This document shows, piece by piece, positions 1 to 8,837 of a stretch of DNA of 18,194 nucleotides. Source of the DNA: Vitreoscilla sp. (GTDB taxonomy: Bacteria; Pseudomonadota; Gammaproteobacteria; Burkholderiales; Neisseriaceae); contig JASLFS010000020.1 in NCBI GenBank assembly GCA_030150505.1, positions 1 through 18,194 on the forward strand, written 5' to 3'. The notes under the pieces are model-generated. The model searched no databases, was not told the DNA's origin, and worked only from the letters and a program-made list of their open reading frames with translations. Numbering within the stretch: position 1 is the first letter of the stretch; the number at the start of each line of letters is the position of its first letter. Both the position numbers and the translations under genes were made by a program.

Positions 1-23
1 CCTACTGTCACTTTTATTGTCAT
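1..23 (-). CDS. Start of the next operon gene, cut by the left edge
   Basis: An ATG lies 21 nt after the aldehyde dehydrogenase stop. It is preceded by a strong ribosome binding site, GGAGAGGG on the minus strand. Only seven codons are inside the window and they read MTIKVTV, followed by GG. The spacing and the binding site are those of the other operon genes, so I read it as a real gene start. The opening VTVG- resembles the N-terminus of thiamine-diphosphate decarboxylases (often VTVGEA-). From memory, such a decarboxylase sits beside the aldehyde and aspartate dehydrogenases in the similar P. aeruginosa region. That identity is a guess from very few residues. Confidence 0.55.
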
Positions 24-44
24 TTTTCTACCCTCTCCGATGTA

Positions 45-1508
45 TTACTCGCACCATGCATTAGGTGCTTCATTTAGCCCAATAAAGATGCTCTTTTGTT
101 GCATATAAGATAAGATTCCTAAACGTCCTTTTTCCCGACCAATACCGCTCTCTTTAAACCCACCAAACGGCGTTGCTATTGAGAATTTTTTATACGTATT
201 AATCCAAACCGTTCCAGCTTCTAAACGCCTCGCCAATTGCCAAGCTCGGCGAAAGTTTTCACTCCAAACACCAGCAGCTAAGCCATAAATACTGTCATTG
301 GCTGCCTGAACCAATTCTTCCTCATCATCAAAACGCATGACCACCAATACCGGTCCAAAAATCTCCTCTTGGCAAACACTGTCGGTATTTTTCAAACCGG
401 TAATGATTGTCGGCTCATAAAAACTACCTTTTGCCAAATCACCATCAACAATGCGTTTACCGCCCATAACAATTTTGCCACCCTCTTTAACCGCCTGCTG
501 CACATAAGCATCCACACTCTGTAAATGTTTTTCATTAATTAAAGAACCAATGTGCATGCCTTCTTGTTCTGGATGACCAACACGCAATTTCTGCGTTTTC
601 TCAAGCAAGCGCTCTAAAAACTCATCATAAATACTGTCGTGAATAAACAATCTTGATCCAGCAATACACGCTTGCCCAGCCGAACTAAAAATGCCGTAAA
701 TCACACCATTCACAGCAATATCAATATCTGCATCATCCAACACGATGGTAGGTGATTTCCCACCCAATTCTAATGATGTGGTAATCAATCTTTCTGCAGC
801 AACATGAGCCAACTGTCGACCGGTACTTGTTCCACCAGTAAAAGAAATTTTACGAACCAAAGGATGATTAACAATGGCATTCCCAATCACTGAGCCACGA
901 CCAGGTAAAACACTTAATAAACCTTTTGGTAATCCAGCTTCTTCAAAAATTTTCCCCAGCTCCAAAGCAATCAAAGATGTTGCTTCTGCTGGTTTCAATA
1001 TCACAGCATTACCACCAGCAATTGCTGGCACAATTTTTTGAATTTCAGAAGCAATGGGCGAATTCCAAGGGGTAATTGCAGCAATAACACCCAACGGCTC
1101 ATAAACACTCATTGTTAATGTATCTGATGCCCGCTGATTCGTTAACTCACTATCCATCGTTTCTAAACTAGCAGCAATATAACGGGTTGTTGCAATGGAA
1201 CTGGCTACCAAAGCCCTCGTTTCAGACCAAGGCTTACCATTGTCTTTGGTTTGTAAACGAGCCAATTCTTCATGACGAGACTCCAAAATGTCCGCCACTT
1301 TAAATAATATTTTTGCACGCTCAGTTGGCAATGAATGACGCCATTTGGGTGCTTGCCAAGCCAAATGCGCTTTCTCTATAGCCTCATTGACATCCTCAAT
1401 ACTTGCCGTCGAAAAAACAGCATTTTCACTATTATCAGCAGGGAAATAACTGATTGAAGGCTCGCCTCGCCCCACTGTCCATTCACCAGCTAGCAATAAT
1501 TTTTCCAT
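45..1508 (-). CDS. NAD(P)-dependent aldehyde dehydrogenase
   Basis: Cytosolic ALDH-superfamily enzyme oxidising an aldehyde to its acid. It has 487 residues, normal for the family. Visible features are the PWN motif near residues 147-149, the cofactor-binding GGTSTG near 225-230, the general base Glu247 in ELGGK, the nucleophile Cys281 in GQACIAG, and EEIFGPV in the C-terminal half. I chose the ATG at 1508 because GAGGTG lies 9 nt upstream; the longer frame starts with a GTG at 1520 that overlaps this binding site. It follows the aspartate-dehydrogenase-like gene by 23 nt and precedes another gene by 21 nt. In the pathway it may oxidise a semialdehyde from ring cleavage, or an aldehyde made by a decarboxylase. 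The substrate cannot be read from the sequence. Confidence 0.93.
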   Translation of the reverse strand: MEKLLLAGEWTVGRGEPSISYFPADNSENAVFSTASIEDVNEAIEKAHLAWQAPKWRHSLPTERAKILFKVADILESRHEELARLQTKDNGKPWSETRALVASSIATTRYIAASLETMDSELTNQRASDTLTMSVYEPLGVIAAITPWNSPIASEIQKIVPAIAGGNAVILKPAEATSLIALELGKIFEEAGLPKGLLSVLPGRGSVIGNAIVNHPLVRKISFTGGTSTGRQLAHVAAERLITTSLELGGKSPTIVLDDADIDIAVNGVIYGIFSSAGQACIAGSRLFIHDSIYDEFLERLLEKTQKLRVGHPEQEGMHIGSLINEKHLQSVDAYVQQAVKEGGKIVMGGKRIVDGDLAKGSFYEPTIITGLKNTDSVCQEEIFGPVLVVMRFDDEEELVQAANDSIYGLAAGVWSENFRRAWQLARRLEAGTVWINTYKKFSIATPFGGFKESGIGREKGRLGILSYMQQKSIFIGLNEAPNAWCE

Positions 1509-1531
1509 TTTCTTGTCCACCTCAATCTAGA

Positions 1532-2323
1532 TTAAATAACAATAGCTGAGCTTAATTGCGTACACAGTCGCACAATGCTCAATGCTGCCAAAGTCGATGT
1601 TTTTGGATTGCTGGCCAATGGTATGCCTATCATTTCTACTTGCATTTCACCAAAACCACCTTCTGCTCGAATACGATGTTGATTACGCTCCACAGCTGGG
1701 TCAGCAATCAGCTCCACCTGAGTTTCATCCATCCCAACACCCGCTAAAGCAATGGTTGCGGCCACATTGGCATTGGCTGGAAAATAAGTGGCAGCATCTC
1801 TGGCGCTCCCTTTGAAAAAAACAGTTGCGCTGGTGAGTTCATCTAAATTAACCAACTTTTCAGCATGGCTTCCTTTCCAGCTATCTGGTTTTTTACGACC
1901 TTGATAAACAACGCTGTTCAACCCCATGGTTTTCGCAGAAGCCAAGCCATCAATTCCAGCCACAGCACCCGACAATAAATAAACCTTGCTGCCTGAAGTC
2001 TGCGCTGCAGATTTTAATGTCTGTTCAAAATCCAAATCAGCCAAAGCACCTACCGAAATCACGCCCAATGACCATGATTGGCTTAATACTTTTTCTGCAT
2101 GCATTTTTAAACCAGCTTGCCCAGCCATCTCAATCACCAAATCTGGTTTCCCCTGAACATCCTGTACATCTGCCACAACTTGGATATCAGAACCCACTTC
2201 CGCTTGCACCTCTTCTACATTCTCAGGCGTAACCAGTAGCCATGCCAACTGCACATCATCAGGTAACAAAGGAACAACTGCTTTTGCCATCGCGCCATAA
2301 CCAATAAACATTACTTTTTTCAT
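1532..2323 (-). CDS. nadX: L-aspartate dehydrogenase family protein (NadX-like)
   Basis: 263 residues, normal for aspartate dehydrogenases, which interconvert aspartate and oxaloacetate plus ammonia with NAD(P). The Rossmann motif GYGAMAKAV is at residues 8-16. The C-terminal domain has the family signatures SGAVAGIDGL near 118-127 and FPANANVAATIALAGVG near 181-197, and His216 in NQHRIRAEGG matches the catalytic His region. The ATG at 2323 has only a distant AAGG, so an ATG at 2311 is possible, but the earlier one keeps the complete first beta strand. In some bacteria NadX supplies iminoaspartate for NAD synthesis. Its place between an SDR and an aldehyde dehydrogenase in a ring-degradation operon suggests a catabolic role instead, perhaps on an amino- or keto-acid intermediate. 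That role is inference. Confidence 0.88.
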   Translation of the reverse strand: MKKVMFIGYGAMAKAVVPLLPDDVQLAWLLVTPENVEEVQAEVGSDIQVVADVQDVQGKPDLVIEMAGQAGLKMHAEKVLSQSWSLGVISVGALADLDFEQTLKSAAQTSGSKVYLLSGAVAGIDGLASAKTMGLNSVVYQGRKKPDSWKGSHAEKLVNLDELTSATVFFKGSARDAATYFPANANVAATIALAGVGMDETQVELIADPAVERNQHRIRAEGGFGEMQVEMIGIPLASNPKTSTLAALSIVRLCTQLSSAIVI

Positions 2324-2354
2324 GTGTGGTTCAACCTTATTCTATTTTATAATC

Positions 2355-3149
2355 TTAAATTTCTTTACTAAAACCACCAGAAACGTCAATGGCAGAGCCT
2401 GTTGTATAAGAAGATAATGGAGATGCTAAAAACACCAATGCATTAGCTGCTTCTTCAGGCTTACCTAATCGCCCCATCGGAATACCACGCTCCTTAGCAA
2501 CATTGCCAATCCACTCTTCCCATGTTTTCTGTTTATCAGAACGATTTTCAAAACGGCGCTTCCATTGTCCCGACTCCACCATTCCAATCAGAATAGAATT
2601 CACACGGATATGGTATTCAGCAAATTCATTCGATAGGTTTTTGGTTAAATTTAATAACCCAGCACGGGCTGCTGAAGTAGCAATCATGTGCTTCTCTGGT
2701 TTTAAAGCCAGTAAAGAATTAACATTGGTAATAGATGCCTGACTGGATTCCTTCAAAAATGGCAAGGCTGCCTTAACAGGATTCAAGACGCTAAAATATT
2801 TTAAATTAACCTCATAAATCCAATCTTCATCTTTCGTGTGACTAAAATCAGCAACCAATCCTTGTCCAGCATTGTTAATTAGCATATCAATTTGCCCAAA
2901 TTGCAAAGCAACTGATTCAATAAACGCCAAAACAGACTGGGCATCCAATACATCACACACCTGAATCAACATATTTTCTTTTGGATAATGAGCCAACATA
3001 TTTTCAAAAGAAGCCTGTAAACGCTCCTCATTACGACCACACCAAGCAACCTTTGCACCTTCTGATAACAAAAGCTTTACCGTCTCTAAGCCTATTCCAG
3101 AAGAGCCTCCTGTCACCACCGCCACTTTATTTTTAATTTGAAAACTCAT
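2355..3149 (-). CDS. Atypical short-chain dehydrogenase/reductase (no catalytic Tyr/Lys)
   Basis: 264-residue classical-length SDR. The cofactor motif TGGSSGIG is at residues 13-20, NNAG at 92-95, and the conserved Asn in VNLKYF near 115. The active-site Ser is present (Ser145), but at the YxxxK position the sequence is TSAAR (residues 158-162): Tyr is replaced by Thr and Lys by Arg. The following stretch, AGLLNLTK, aligns well with other SDRs, so this is not a frame error. The ribosome binding site AGAGAGAAG lies before the ATG. The gene follows the alpha/beta hydrolase by 25 nt. It may be a redox-inactive lyase or isomerase-like SDR, or use another acid/base. I recall TSAAR-type SDRs in other genomes, so it is probably a subfamily rather than a decayed gene. 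Confidence 0.9.
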   Translation of the reverse strand: MSFQIKNKVAVVTGGSSGIGLETVKLLLSEGAKVAWCGRNEERLQASFENMLAHYPKENMLIQVCDVLDAQSVLAFIESVALQFGQIDMLINNAGQGLVADFSHTKDEDWIYEVNLKYFSVLNPVKAALPFLKESSQASITNVNSLLALKPEKHMIATSAARAGLLNLTKNLSNEFAEYHIRVNSILIGMVESGQWKRRFENRSDKQKTWEEWIGNVAKERGIPMGRLGKPEEAANALVFLASPLSSYTTGSAIDVSGGFSKEI

Positions 3150-3174
3150 TACGCTTCTCTCTTTTCTTTTATCT

Positions 3175-3969
3175 TTAAACTGGCAAATTAAATAGCACCC
3201 GATTAAATGCTTCCGGCTGGTCGATATAAGCTAAATGACCTGCTTGTTCTAAACTTTGTAGATAAATTTTGTTATATTTTTGTTTTAGCGACAGCATGCC
3301 TGCTGGCGGTGTAATCACATCATCCAACCCATAAATTAAACGAATTGGACAAGATACATTGGGCAAATAATTTTCAATGCTATCGTAAGCCAACAAATGC
3401 GATGCCTGCTCAAAGCCCGCTTGCGTCAAACCTTGTGTCACCTGTTTCACAATAGCCATATTCTCTTCATTCGCCATATGCAATAAAAATGGACCACGTT
3501 CCTTAGCCATTTTTTCCGCCCCCAATTCTTTCAACATTTTGGGACGCATTTGGCTAATATCTTGTTTTTTCTCTTCCGCTTCAAAACCATAGCCTTGAGC
3601 AGCATTAACCAAAACCAATTCTTTTACTTTCTCTGAATATTGTGCAGCAAAAGCACTGGCCATCATTGCTCCTAACGAATGACCCACCAACGTGATTTTA
3701 TCAATGCCCAAATCCACCAAAAATGCATTCAAACGTTCGGCATAATCTAAGGCATTTGGTAATGCATGCTCAAGTACCGCACTATTTCCATATCCAGGCG
3801 CATTCCAAGCTAGCAGCCGATATTGTTCCCCAAGCATAGAAAACTGTTTCACCCATGAATCAGCACCAGAACTAATGCCATGTAAAAAAACATAAGCATC
3901 ACCCGAAGATTGACTATCAATATATTCAACAGCACTGTTTTGAGAAAATTTTTTATCAATGAAAAACAT
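3175..3969 (-). CDS. Alpha/beta hydrolase (possible C-C bond hydrolase)
   Basis: 264 residues. Oxyanion-hole HGISSGADSW lies near residues 30-39, the nucleophile elbow GHSLG has Ser98, the acid is Asp217 in GLDD, and the base is His245 in AGHLAYIDQP. All triad members are present. I chose the ATG at 3969 because AGGAG is 5 nt upstream; an ATG at 3990 in the same frame would place this site inside the gene. Size and motifs match the group that includes meta-cleavage-product hydrolases such as MhpC and BphD, but esterases and lactonases look the same at this level. With an extradiol dioxygenase in the operon, hydrolysis of a ring-fission product is the simplest reading. Confidence 0.9.
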   Translation of the reverse strand: MFFIDKKFSQNSAVEYIDSQSSGDAYVFLHGISSGADSWVKQFSMLGEQYRLLAWNAPGYGNSAVLEHALPNALDYAERLNAFLVDLGIDKITLVGHSLGAMMASAFAAQYSEKVKELVLVNAAQGYGFEAEEKKQDISQMRPKMLKELGAEKMAKERGPFLLHMANEENMAIVKQVTQGLTQAGFEQASHLLAYDSIENYLPNVSCPIRLIYGLDDVITPPAGMLSLKQKYNKIYLQSLEQAGHLAYIDQPEAFNRVLFNLPV

Positions 3970-3998
3970 ACCAGCTCCTAGAAATACCATTAAAAAAA

Positions 3999-4523
3999 TT
4001 ACTTATTGCGTTTAATTTTTGACAATGGATGATCATCTGGGTACGTTGGAATTTGTGGTTTTGGCGTGCCCAACATCACACACATCAACGCATCTTCTTG
4101 TGTGTAGTTATATAAACCACGGTAAATACCAGGTGGAATAGAAATTAAATCACGCTCTTTTAAAATGGTTGAAAACTTCTCACCGTTATCGTCTAAAAAC
4201 AGCTCAATTGATCCACGCAACATAAAAAACACTTCTTCCACATCATCATGAATGTGCAATGGACCTTCGCATTGGCTCGGTAACAGCATGGTTGAGAACG
4301 TAAAATGTTCAGAAGGCACGGTATTCGTATCACTGTTTACCCCTGTTGCCCCTGTTCCCATATAACGCATCTGAGCACGGCGATATTTTGGATCATAATC
4401 AGCTTGAAATTTCAAAGCTTCGAAATCATATTGACGCGTTTCAAATCGAGCAATTCGTTGATCCATCCACTCACCCAAACTAGCACCTTCAGGGCGTTTC
4501 CAACCTTCAAAATTTGTACTCAT
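3999..4523 (-). CDS. Cupin-domain protein
   Basis: 174 residues with a single cupin core. Motif 1 is clear: GPLHIHDDVEEVFFMLRG, giving two His and a Glu as metal ligands. Motif 2 is degenerate: IPPGIYRGLYN keeps the PPG turn and the final Asn, but the usual metal-binding His position holds Tyr or Arg. The metal site would therefore be three-coordinate from protein, or the protein may not be a classical dioxygenase. I chose the ATG at 4523 because AAGGAG lies just upstream. It sits between the transporter and the hydrolase, 29-49 nt from each. Candidate roles are an isomerase, a decarboxylase or a ligand-binding protein for a pathway intermediate; the sequence does not decide. Confidence 0.87.
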   Translation of the reverse strand: MSTNFEGWKRPEGASLGEWMDQRIARFETRQYDFEALKFQADYDPKYRRAQMRYMGTGATGVNSDTNTVPSEHFTFSTMLLPSQCEGPLHIHDDVEEVFFMLRGSIELFLDDNGEKFSTILKERDLISIPPGIYRGLYNYTQEDALMCVMLGTPKPQIPTYPDDHPLSKIKRNK

Positions 4524-4572
4524 TTTCTCTCTCCTTAACACCAATAAAAACCGTTTACCAATCGAATCAAAC

Positions 4573-5802
4573 TTAATATTTTCTTAACAATGGCAATAAA
4601 ATTAACGAACCAATGATTGCCACCAATGCAAGAAATACAATTCCATTATTAAACTGCCCTGTAAATACCACGATATAACCAATTAAAACTGGCGTTAATG
4701 CACTGGCAAAATTACCTAATCCATTGAAAATACCACCAGCTGTTGTGGCTGTTTCTTTACTCGTAATCTTAGAAAGCAAGGCAAAAATTGCAGAAACCGA
4801 AATGCCCCACATCATTGAGCTAATAGACATCGCCAATAAAACAGGACCAACACCACGAACCAGCACCATGACATACATACTGATACCAGCACCTAATAAA
4901 CCAATAAACACTTGTCTAGCACGTGATTTAGCATATTTATCAGAATAAATAGCACCAACAATTTCCCCTGCCAGCATGGCTAAAAAAGGCACCATTGATA
5001 AATTACCAAAAGACTTTAAGTTAAACCCTTTTTCTTCAATCAGGTACGTTGGAATCCAACTATTCAAACCCCATAAATACGCCATCAATGCGATATTAAA
5101 AGAACACACCAGCCAAAACGGTAAATTTCCAACCAATTGTCGAATATTATCTTTATGGTCAACTTTTGCTCTCACAACTTTTTGTACAACAACATCTTTC
5201 AAGCCAAAGTGAACCAACATCACCGTAATAATCGTCAATGCACCCATCACAAAGAATGTTGTGTGCCAATCATAGATACTCAAAACATGAGCTGTAATTG
5301 GAAAACCAAGCGTTGCGCCAATTGGAGTGCCTAAAATAAATAGCGTTGAAGCACGCGCCTGCTCTTTATCGCTATAACGCTGTTTCACAATGCTATAACA
5401 CAAAGCAAATAATGGACCTTCAGCAATTCCCAATAAAATACGATTAATCAGCATGCCGGTATAAGTCGTTGTCACGCCCATTAACAACATCAAAATGCCC
5501 CAACTCAAAACACTCCAAAATAATAATTTTTTAGGGCTAAAAATATCACCAAGAAAGCTCAGGAAAACAGAAGAAAAACCATAAGCCAACAAGAAACTGG
5601 TCATCAACCAGCCTAATTTGGCTTTATCATTGGCCACTCCCATTGCCAATTGAAAATGCTCATCCGTAAACAAAACCGCAATGCTAATTTTGTCAAAAAA
5701 AGCCAAAACCACACAAATCATCAATACAATTGCGGGTGTCCAATGTTTCATCATGTTTTTAGGCGCAACATCCCCGTTAACATGAATGTTTGTATCATTC
5801 AT
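4573..5802 (-). CDS. MFS transporter, anion:cation symporter type
   Basis: 409-residue inner-membrane protein with about twelve hydrophobic segments, the first near residues 21-40 with the motif AFFDKISIAV. A hydrophilic loop near residues 203-220 (VVVQKVVRAKVDHKDN) separates the two halves. Length and the early Asp in TM1 resemble the ACS family, which takes up organic acids such as hydroxyphenylacetate, phthalate and hexuronates with protons. AAGGAA precedes the ATG. It lies in the middle of the ring-degradation operon, so it most likely imports the aromatic or carboxylate substrate. This supports an anionic growth substrate but does not identify it. Confidence 0.92.
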   Translation of the reverse strand: MNDTNIHVNGDVAPKNMMKHWTPAIVLMICVVLAFFDKISIAVLFTDEHFQLAMGVANDKAKLGWLMTSFLLAYGFSSVFLSFLGDIFSPKKLLFWSVLSWGILMLLMGVTTTYTGMLINRILLGIAEGPLFALCYSIVKQRYSDKEQARASTLFILGTPIGATLGFPITAHVLSIYDWHTTFFVMGALTIITVMLVHFGLKDVVVQKVVRAKVDHKDNIRQLVGNLPFWLVCSFNIALMAYLWGLNSWIPTYLIEEKGFNLKSFGNLSMVPFLAMLAGEIVGAIYSDKYAKSRARQVFIGLLGAGISMYVMVLVRGVGPVLLAMSISSMMWGISVSAIFALLSKITSKETATTAGGIFNGLGNFASALTPVLIGYIVVFTGQFNNGIVFLALVAIIGSLILLPLLRKY

Positions 5803-5850
5803 ATTGAAAGTTCCTTCTCTATTTCTGTCTATTTTTGAATGTTTTTGCTT

Positions 5851-7068
5851 TTATTTTTTGGCTTTTAATGTCATCAAATTAAAATGAATATCCTCTAAAT
5901 TTTTTGGATCTAGCTGCATATTGGCACTCATCCAACGCTTTGCTAGTTTGATAACTTTTGAGTCATTCACTGCAACCACATAACGAAGCTGGTTATCAGC
6001 ATCCAAATAAAAATAGCTAATTTGACGATCAGATGTTTTTCTAACAATGGCAGTCAACTCATTGGCAGCACTTGGTGTCCCTAAAATTTGAATATTGCAA
6101 TCAAACTGATCAGACCAAAGCCATGGTATGTCTGCATAAGCTTCATTCATGCCTAGCATGTTTTTCGCTGCTGCAATACCTTGATTCTGAGCATTTGCCC
6201 AAGATTGAATGGAAAAACCCAATGATGGATGAATTGCTACATCACCAGCGGCAAACACATCAGGAATTGAAGTCTGACAATATTCATCGACAATAATGCC
6301 ATCAGCTGTTTTCAAGCCAATATCCACTGCCAATTCTTTATTAATATGTGCTCCAGCACCAACTAACACAGCATCAACTTGCCCAGATAAAACACCATTT
6401 TGATAAATCTTAACTTGACCATTAGCGGCTGTTTCTAGTGCAACATTGCCACAAGACAATTGCAAATCAACGCCTTCAGCCACATGCAAATCATGTAAAA
6501 ATTCAGATACTTCATGGCTCACGCTTCTAGCGCACAATCGCTCACCAAGCTCCAAAAGAGTGACCTTAATATTTTGTTTTTGCAAAGATGCTGCGATTTC
6601 CAAACCAATCCAACCACCACCCAAAACAACCATTTCACGAATATTGGGTAAAGCGTTCTTCAGAAGTTCACTGTCTGCAATGCTTCTTAAACTAAAAACA
6701 TTCTCCATATGCTCCCATTCTGGGATTGGAAACCTTGCCTTGCTGCCGGTCGCAATCAATACTTTATGGTATGGTAGTTTCTGTCCATTTTCTAAATGAA
6801 CTAACTTGTTGTGAATATCAATTTTTTCAGCCCGGCACGGCTTATGCAATTGAATATTGAAAGATTCTATTGTTTCCAGCGGGAAAAATTGCAGTTGTTC
6901 ATGAGTCATTTCACCCAATAAAACTTGCTTAGATAAAGGTGGTCGCTCATAAAAACAATGCTCTTCATCAGAAACAACATGAATATCACCTTGATAACCT
7001 TGTTGCCTTAAGGTATGAACTGCCCAAATAGCAGCTTGTCCTGCACCAATAATAACAATGCTTTCCAT
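5851..7068 (-). CDS. FAD/NAD-dependent ferredoxin reductase of the Rieske system
   Basis: 405-residue flavoprotein of the BphA4/HcaD type. The FAD-binding IIGAGQAA is near the N-terminus, the ERPPLSK motif follows, NAD-binding VVLGGGWIGLE lies mid-protein, and the FAD-contacting FAAGDVA is in the second half. It would pass electrons from NADH to the Rieske ferredoxin encoded at the head of the operon. I chose the ATG at 7068 because AGAGAGAAATT precedes it and the Rossmann motif then begins a few residues in; the ATG at 7092 adds eight residues not expected in the family. It follows the extradiol dioxygenase by 62 nt. Confidence 0.93.
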   Translation of the reverse strand: MESIVIIGAGQAAIWAVHTLRQQGYQGDIHVVSDEEHCFYERPPLSKQVLLGEMTHEQLQFFPLETIESFNIQLHKPCRAEKIDIHNKLVHLENGQKLPYHKVLIATGSKARFPIPEWEHMENVFSLRSIADSELLKNALPNIREMVVLGGGWIGLEIAASLQKQNIKVTLLELGERLCARSVSHEVSEFLHDLHVAEGVDLQLSCGNVALETAANGQVKIYQNGVLSGQVDAVLVGAGAHINKELAVDIGLKTADGIIVDEYCQTSIPDVFAAGDVAIHPSLGFSIQSWANAQNQGIAAAKNMLGMNEAYADIPWLWSDQFDCNIQILGTPSAANELTAIVRKTSDRQISYFYLDADNQLRYVVAVNDSKVIKLAKRWMSANMQLDPKNLEDIHFNLMTLKAKK

Positions 7069-7130
7069 AATTTCTCTCTTTGTAACATGCAATTGGGCAA
7101 TTTATATTGCCTCTCTTTATTTGCTGATGT

Positions 7131-8057
7131 TTAGCTTAATTGTCGGCGTGTTTCATAATTCAAACCGCCATCAATGGCCCATTCGGTAAATAAATCCAAT
7201 GAATACTCATAAAACCTTGGTTGCCATTGTGCTGTTAAATAATCATCATTGGTATAATATTCAAATGCACCACCTAATGGCGAATGAACATACCAAAAAT
7301 AAGCAGATGACACTGGGTGACGACCTGGGCCGATGAATGAATCCCACTGCAAACGGTTCATATTCAACCCACCACCAATCACTTCATGAATATCACGAAC
7401 CACAAAAGCAACGTGATTTAAACCAGCCTCTTCGCGATGCGGCAATTTCAATAAAAATAAATTATGGTGCCAACCTTCTGCCGAACAGCGCATAAATGCA
7501 CCACGGTCGTTATAGGCATCTGATAAGTAAAAACCCAGTTTTTCTTCATAGAATGCTTGCGTCTTCGCTAACTCAGGCGTAAAGAAAACCACGTGTCCAA
7601 TCGCAACAGGTTCTGCTTGTTTATAAACAGGGCTAGGCTCATTAATGCGGTTAATCTGTCCATATTGATTCACTCCCGCACTTTTTTCACTGGCCTTGGT
7701 TTCTAAAATAAACACCTCAAACCTTAAGCTCATTCCATTAGGATCTTTGCAGCCAACAGCCGTTTCTGTCTGATAAAAACCCTCTACATTTTTTAACTTG
7801 GCTGCCAATATGCTTAAGTCTTGTTCCCTGTTAACCGCCCAAGTAACTTCTCGTAATGTTGAACCACTTTCAAATGCTTCTGGCAAACCATCATGATTTT
7901 TATCAAAAACATAAATAGAACTGCCATTGCTCATTGAAAATTTTAAGCTACCGCTGATGTCAGTTTCTAATGCTTTTAAACCGAAATCTTTTAAAAACTG
8001 CTCAGATTTTTCAATATCTTCAACACCAAACTTTAATGTTTTAATGCCATTAATCAT
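7131..8057 (-). CDS. Type I extradiol (meta-cleavage) dioxygenase, VOC superfamily
   Basis: 308 residues, the usual length of two-domain extradiol dioxygenases such as BphC. The N-terminal VOC domain (about 1-125) lacks metal ligands. The C-terminal domain has the full 2-His-1-Glu set: His155 in IGHVVFF, His215 in GLNHVAFV and Glu266 in GGAFEYY. The second-shell His pair in GWHHNLF and His247 in GRHPVSSAYFWY are also conserved, so the enzyme should be active and use Fe(II) or Mn(II) to open a catechol-type ring. The ATG at 8057 is favoured over the GTG at 8060 because AAGGAA lies 7 nt before it. This binding site overlaps the end of the SDR gene. Confidence 0.93.
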   Translation of the reverse strand: MINGIKTLKFGVEDIEKSEQFLKDFGLKALETDISGSLKFSMSNGSSIYVFDKNHDGLPEAFESGSTLREVTWAVNREQDLSILAAKLKNVEGFYQTETAVGCKDPNGMSLRFEVFILETKASEKSAGVNQYGQINRINEPSPVYKQAEPVAIGHVVFFTPELAKTQAFYEEKLGFYLSDAYNDRGAFMRCSAEGWHHNLFLLKLPHREEAGLNHVAFVVRDIHEVIGGGLNMNRLQWDSFIGPGRHPVSSAYFWYVHSPLGGAFEYYTNDDYLTAQWQPRFYEYSLDLFTEWAIDGGLNYETRRQLS

Positions 8058-8068
8058 CACAAGATTCC

Positions 8069-8827
8069 TTAATTAAATACAAAGCCACCATTAACAGGAA
8101 TATTCTGACCTGTTACAAATGATGATAAATCAGACAGTAAATACAAAGCAGTGCCATTAATATCATTAGGAAACTGTTGGCGCTGCAAAGCACGGCCTGT
8201 TATATATAAATCATGACGATCTTGTGGAACATATTCAGTGGCTTCAACAAGCGTTAACCCAGGAGAAATGCTATTAATGCAAATATTAAATTCGCCTAAC
8301 TCACGCGCCATAGAGCGGGTCATCGATAAAATAGCGCCTTTACTGGCCACATAAGCCATTAACTTAGGCGCGCCCCACAAAGCAGTATCTGATGCAATGT
8401 TGATTATTTTGCCGTGTTCGGCTTTTTTCAAAAAGGGCACCATTGCCTGCGTCATCAACCAAGTACCTTTAACATTCACAGTCATCACTCGATCCCATAA
8501 ATCAGGATCATATTCCATCATGTCTTTACCACCAACACCGGTAGCCAAAGCTGCGCAATTAATTAAACCATCAACTGATTGCCAATGTTGTTCAACCCAA
8601 TTTTTTACCTGACCAATAGAATCTTCAGCGGAAATATCAGCAACCAATCCATAAACATCAAATCCTTTTTGACGTAAAGACTGAACGCTTTCACTTAATG
8701 TATCTTCCAAAATATCCAGCATTAAAACACTGGCACCCGCTTCTACTGCCGCTTCAGCAAAGCCGAATCCCAGCCCTCTGGCTGCGCCAGTAATCACAAT
8801 TTTCTTGTTGGAAAGTAACGTCATCAT
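8069..8827 (-). CDS. Short-chain dehydrogenase, likely cis-dihydrodiol dehydrogenase
   Basis: About 252 residues from the chosen start. Cofactor motif TGAARGLG is close to the N-terminus, an NCAA motif replaces NNAG, and the catalytic set Ser (NIAS), Tyr and Lys (YVASK) is complete, unlike in the other SDR of this operon. The frame is open 54 codons further upstream, but that part lies inside the oxygenase gene. The ATG at 8827 (or 8824) starts 10 nt after the oxygenase stop, with AAGG just before it, and gives a normal SDR N-terminus. Being directly behind the oxygenase and before the extradiol dioxygenase, it probably rearomatises the cis-diol to a catechol. Confidence 0.92.
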   Translation of the reverse strand: MMTLLSNKKIVITGAARGLGFGFAEAAVEAGASVLMLDILEDTLSESVQSLRQKGFDVYGLVADISAEDSIGQVKNWVEQHWQSVDGLINCAALATGVGGKDMMEYDPDLWDRVMTVNVKGTWLMTQAMVPFLKKAEHGKIINIASDTALWGAPKLMAYVASKGAILSMTRSMARELGEFNICINSISPGLTLVEATEYVPQDRHDLYITGRALQRQQFPNDINGTALYLLSDLSSFVTGQNIPVNGGFVFN

Positions 8828-8837
8828 TCTATTCGCC

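Noticed and set aside
6446..6799. Plus-strand open frame of 117 codons
   Set aside because: It lies wholly inside the ferredoxin reductase gene on the other strand, lacks a ribosome binding site and has no protein-like composition.
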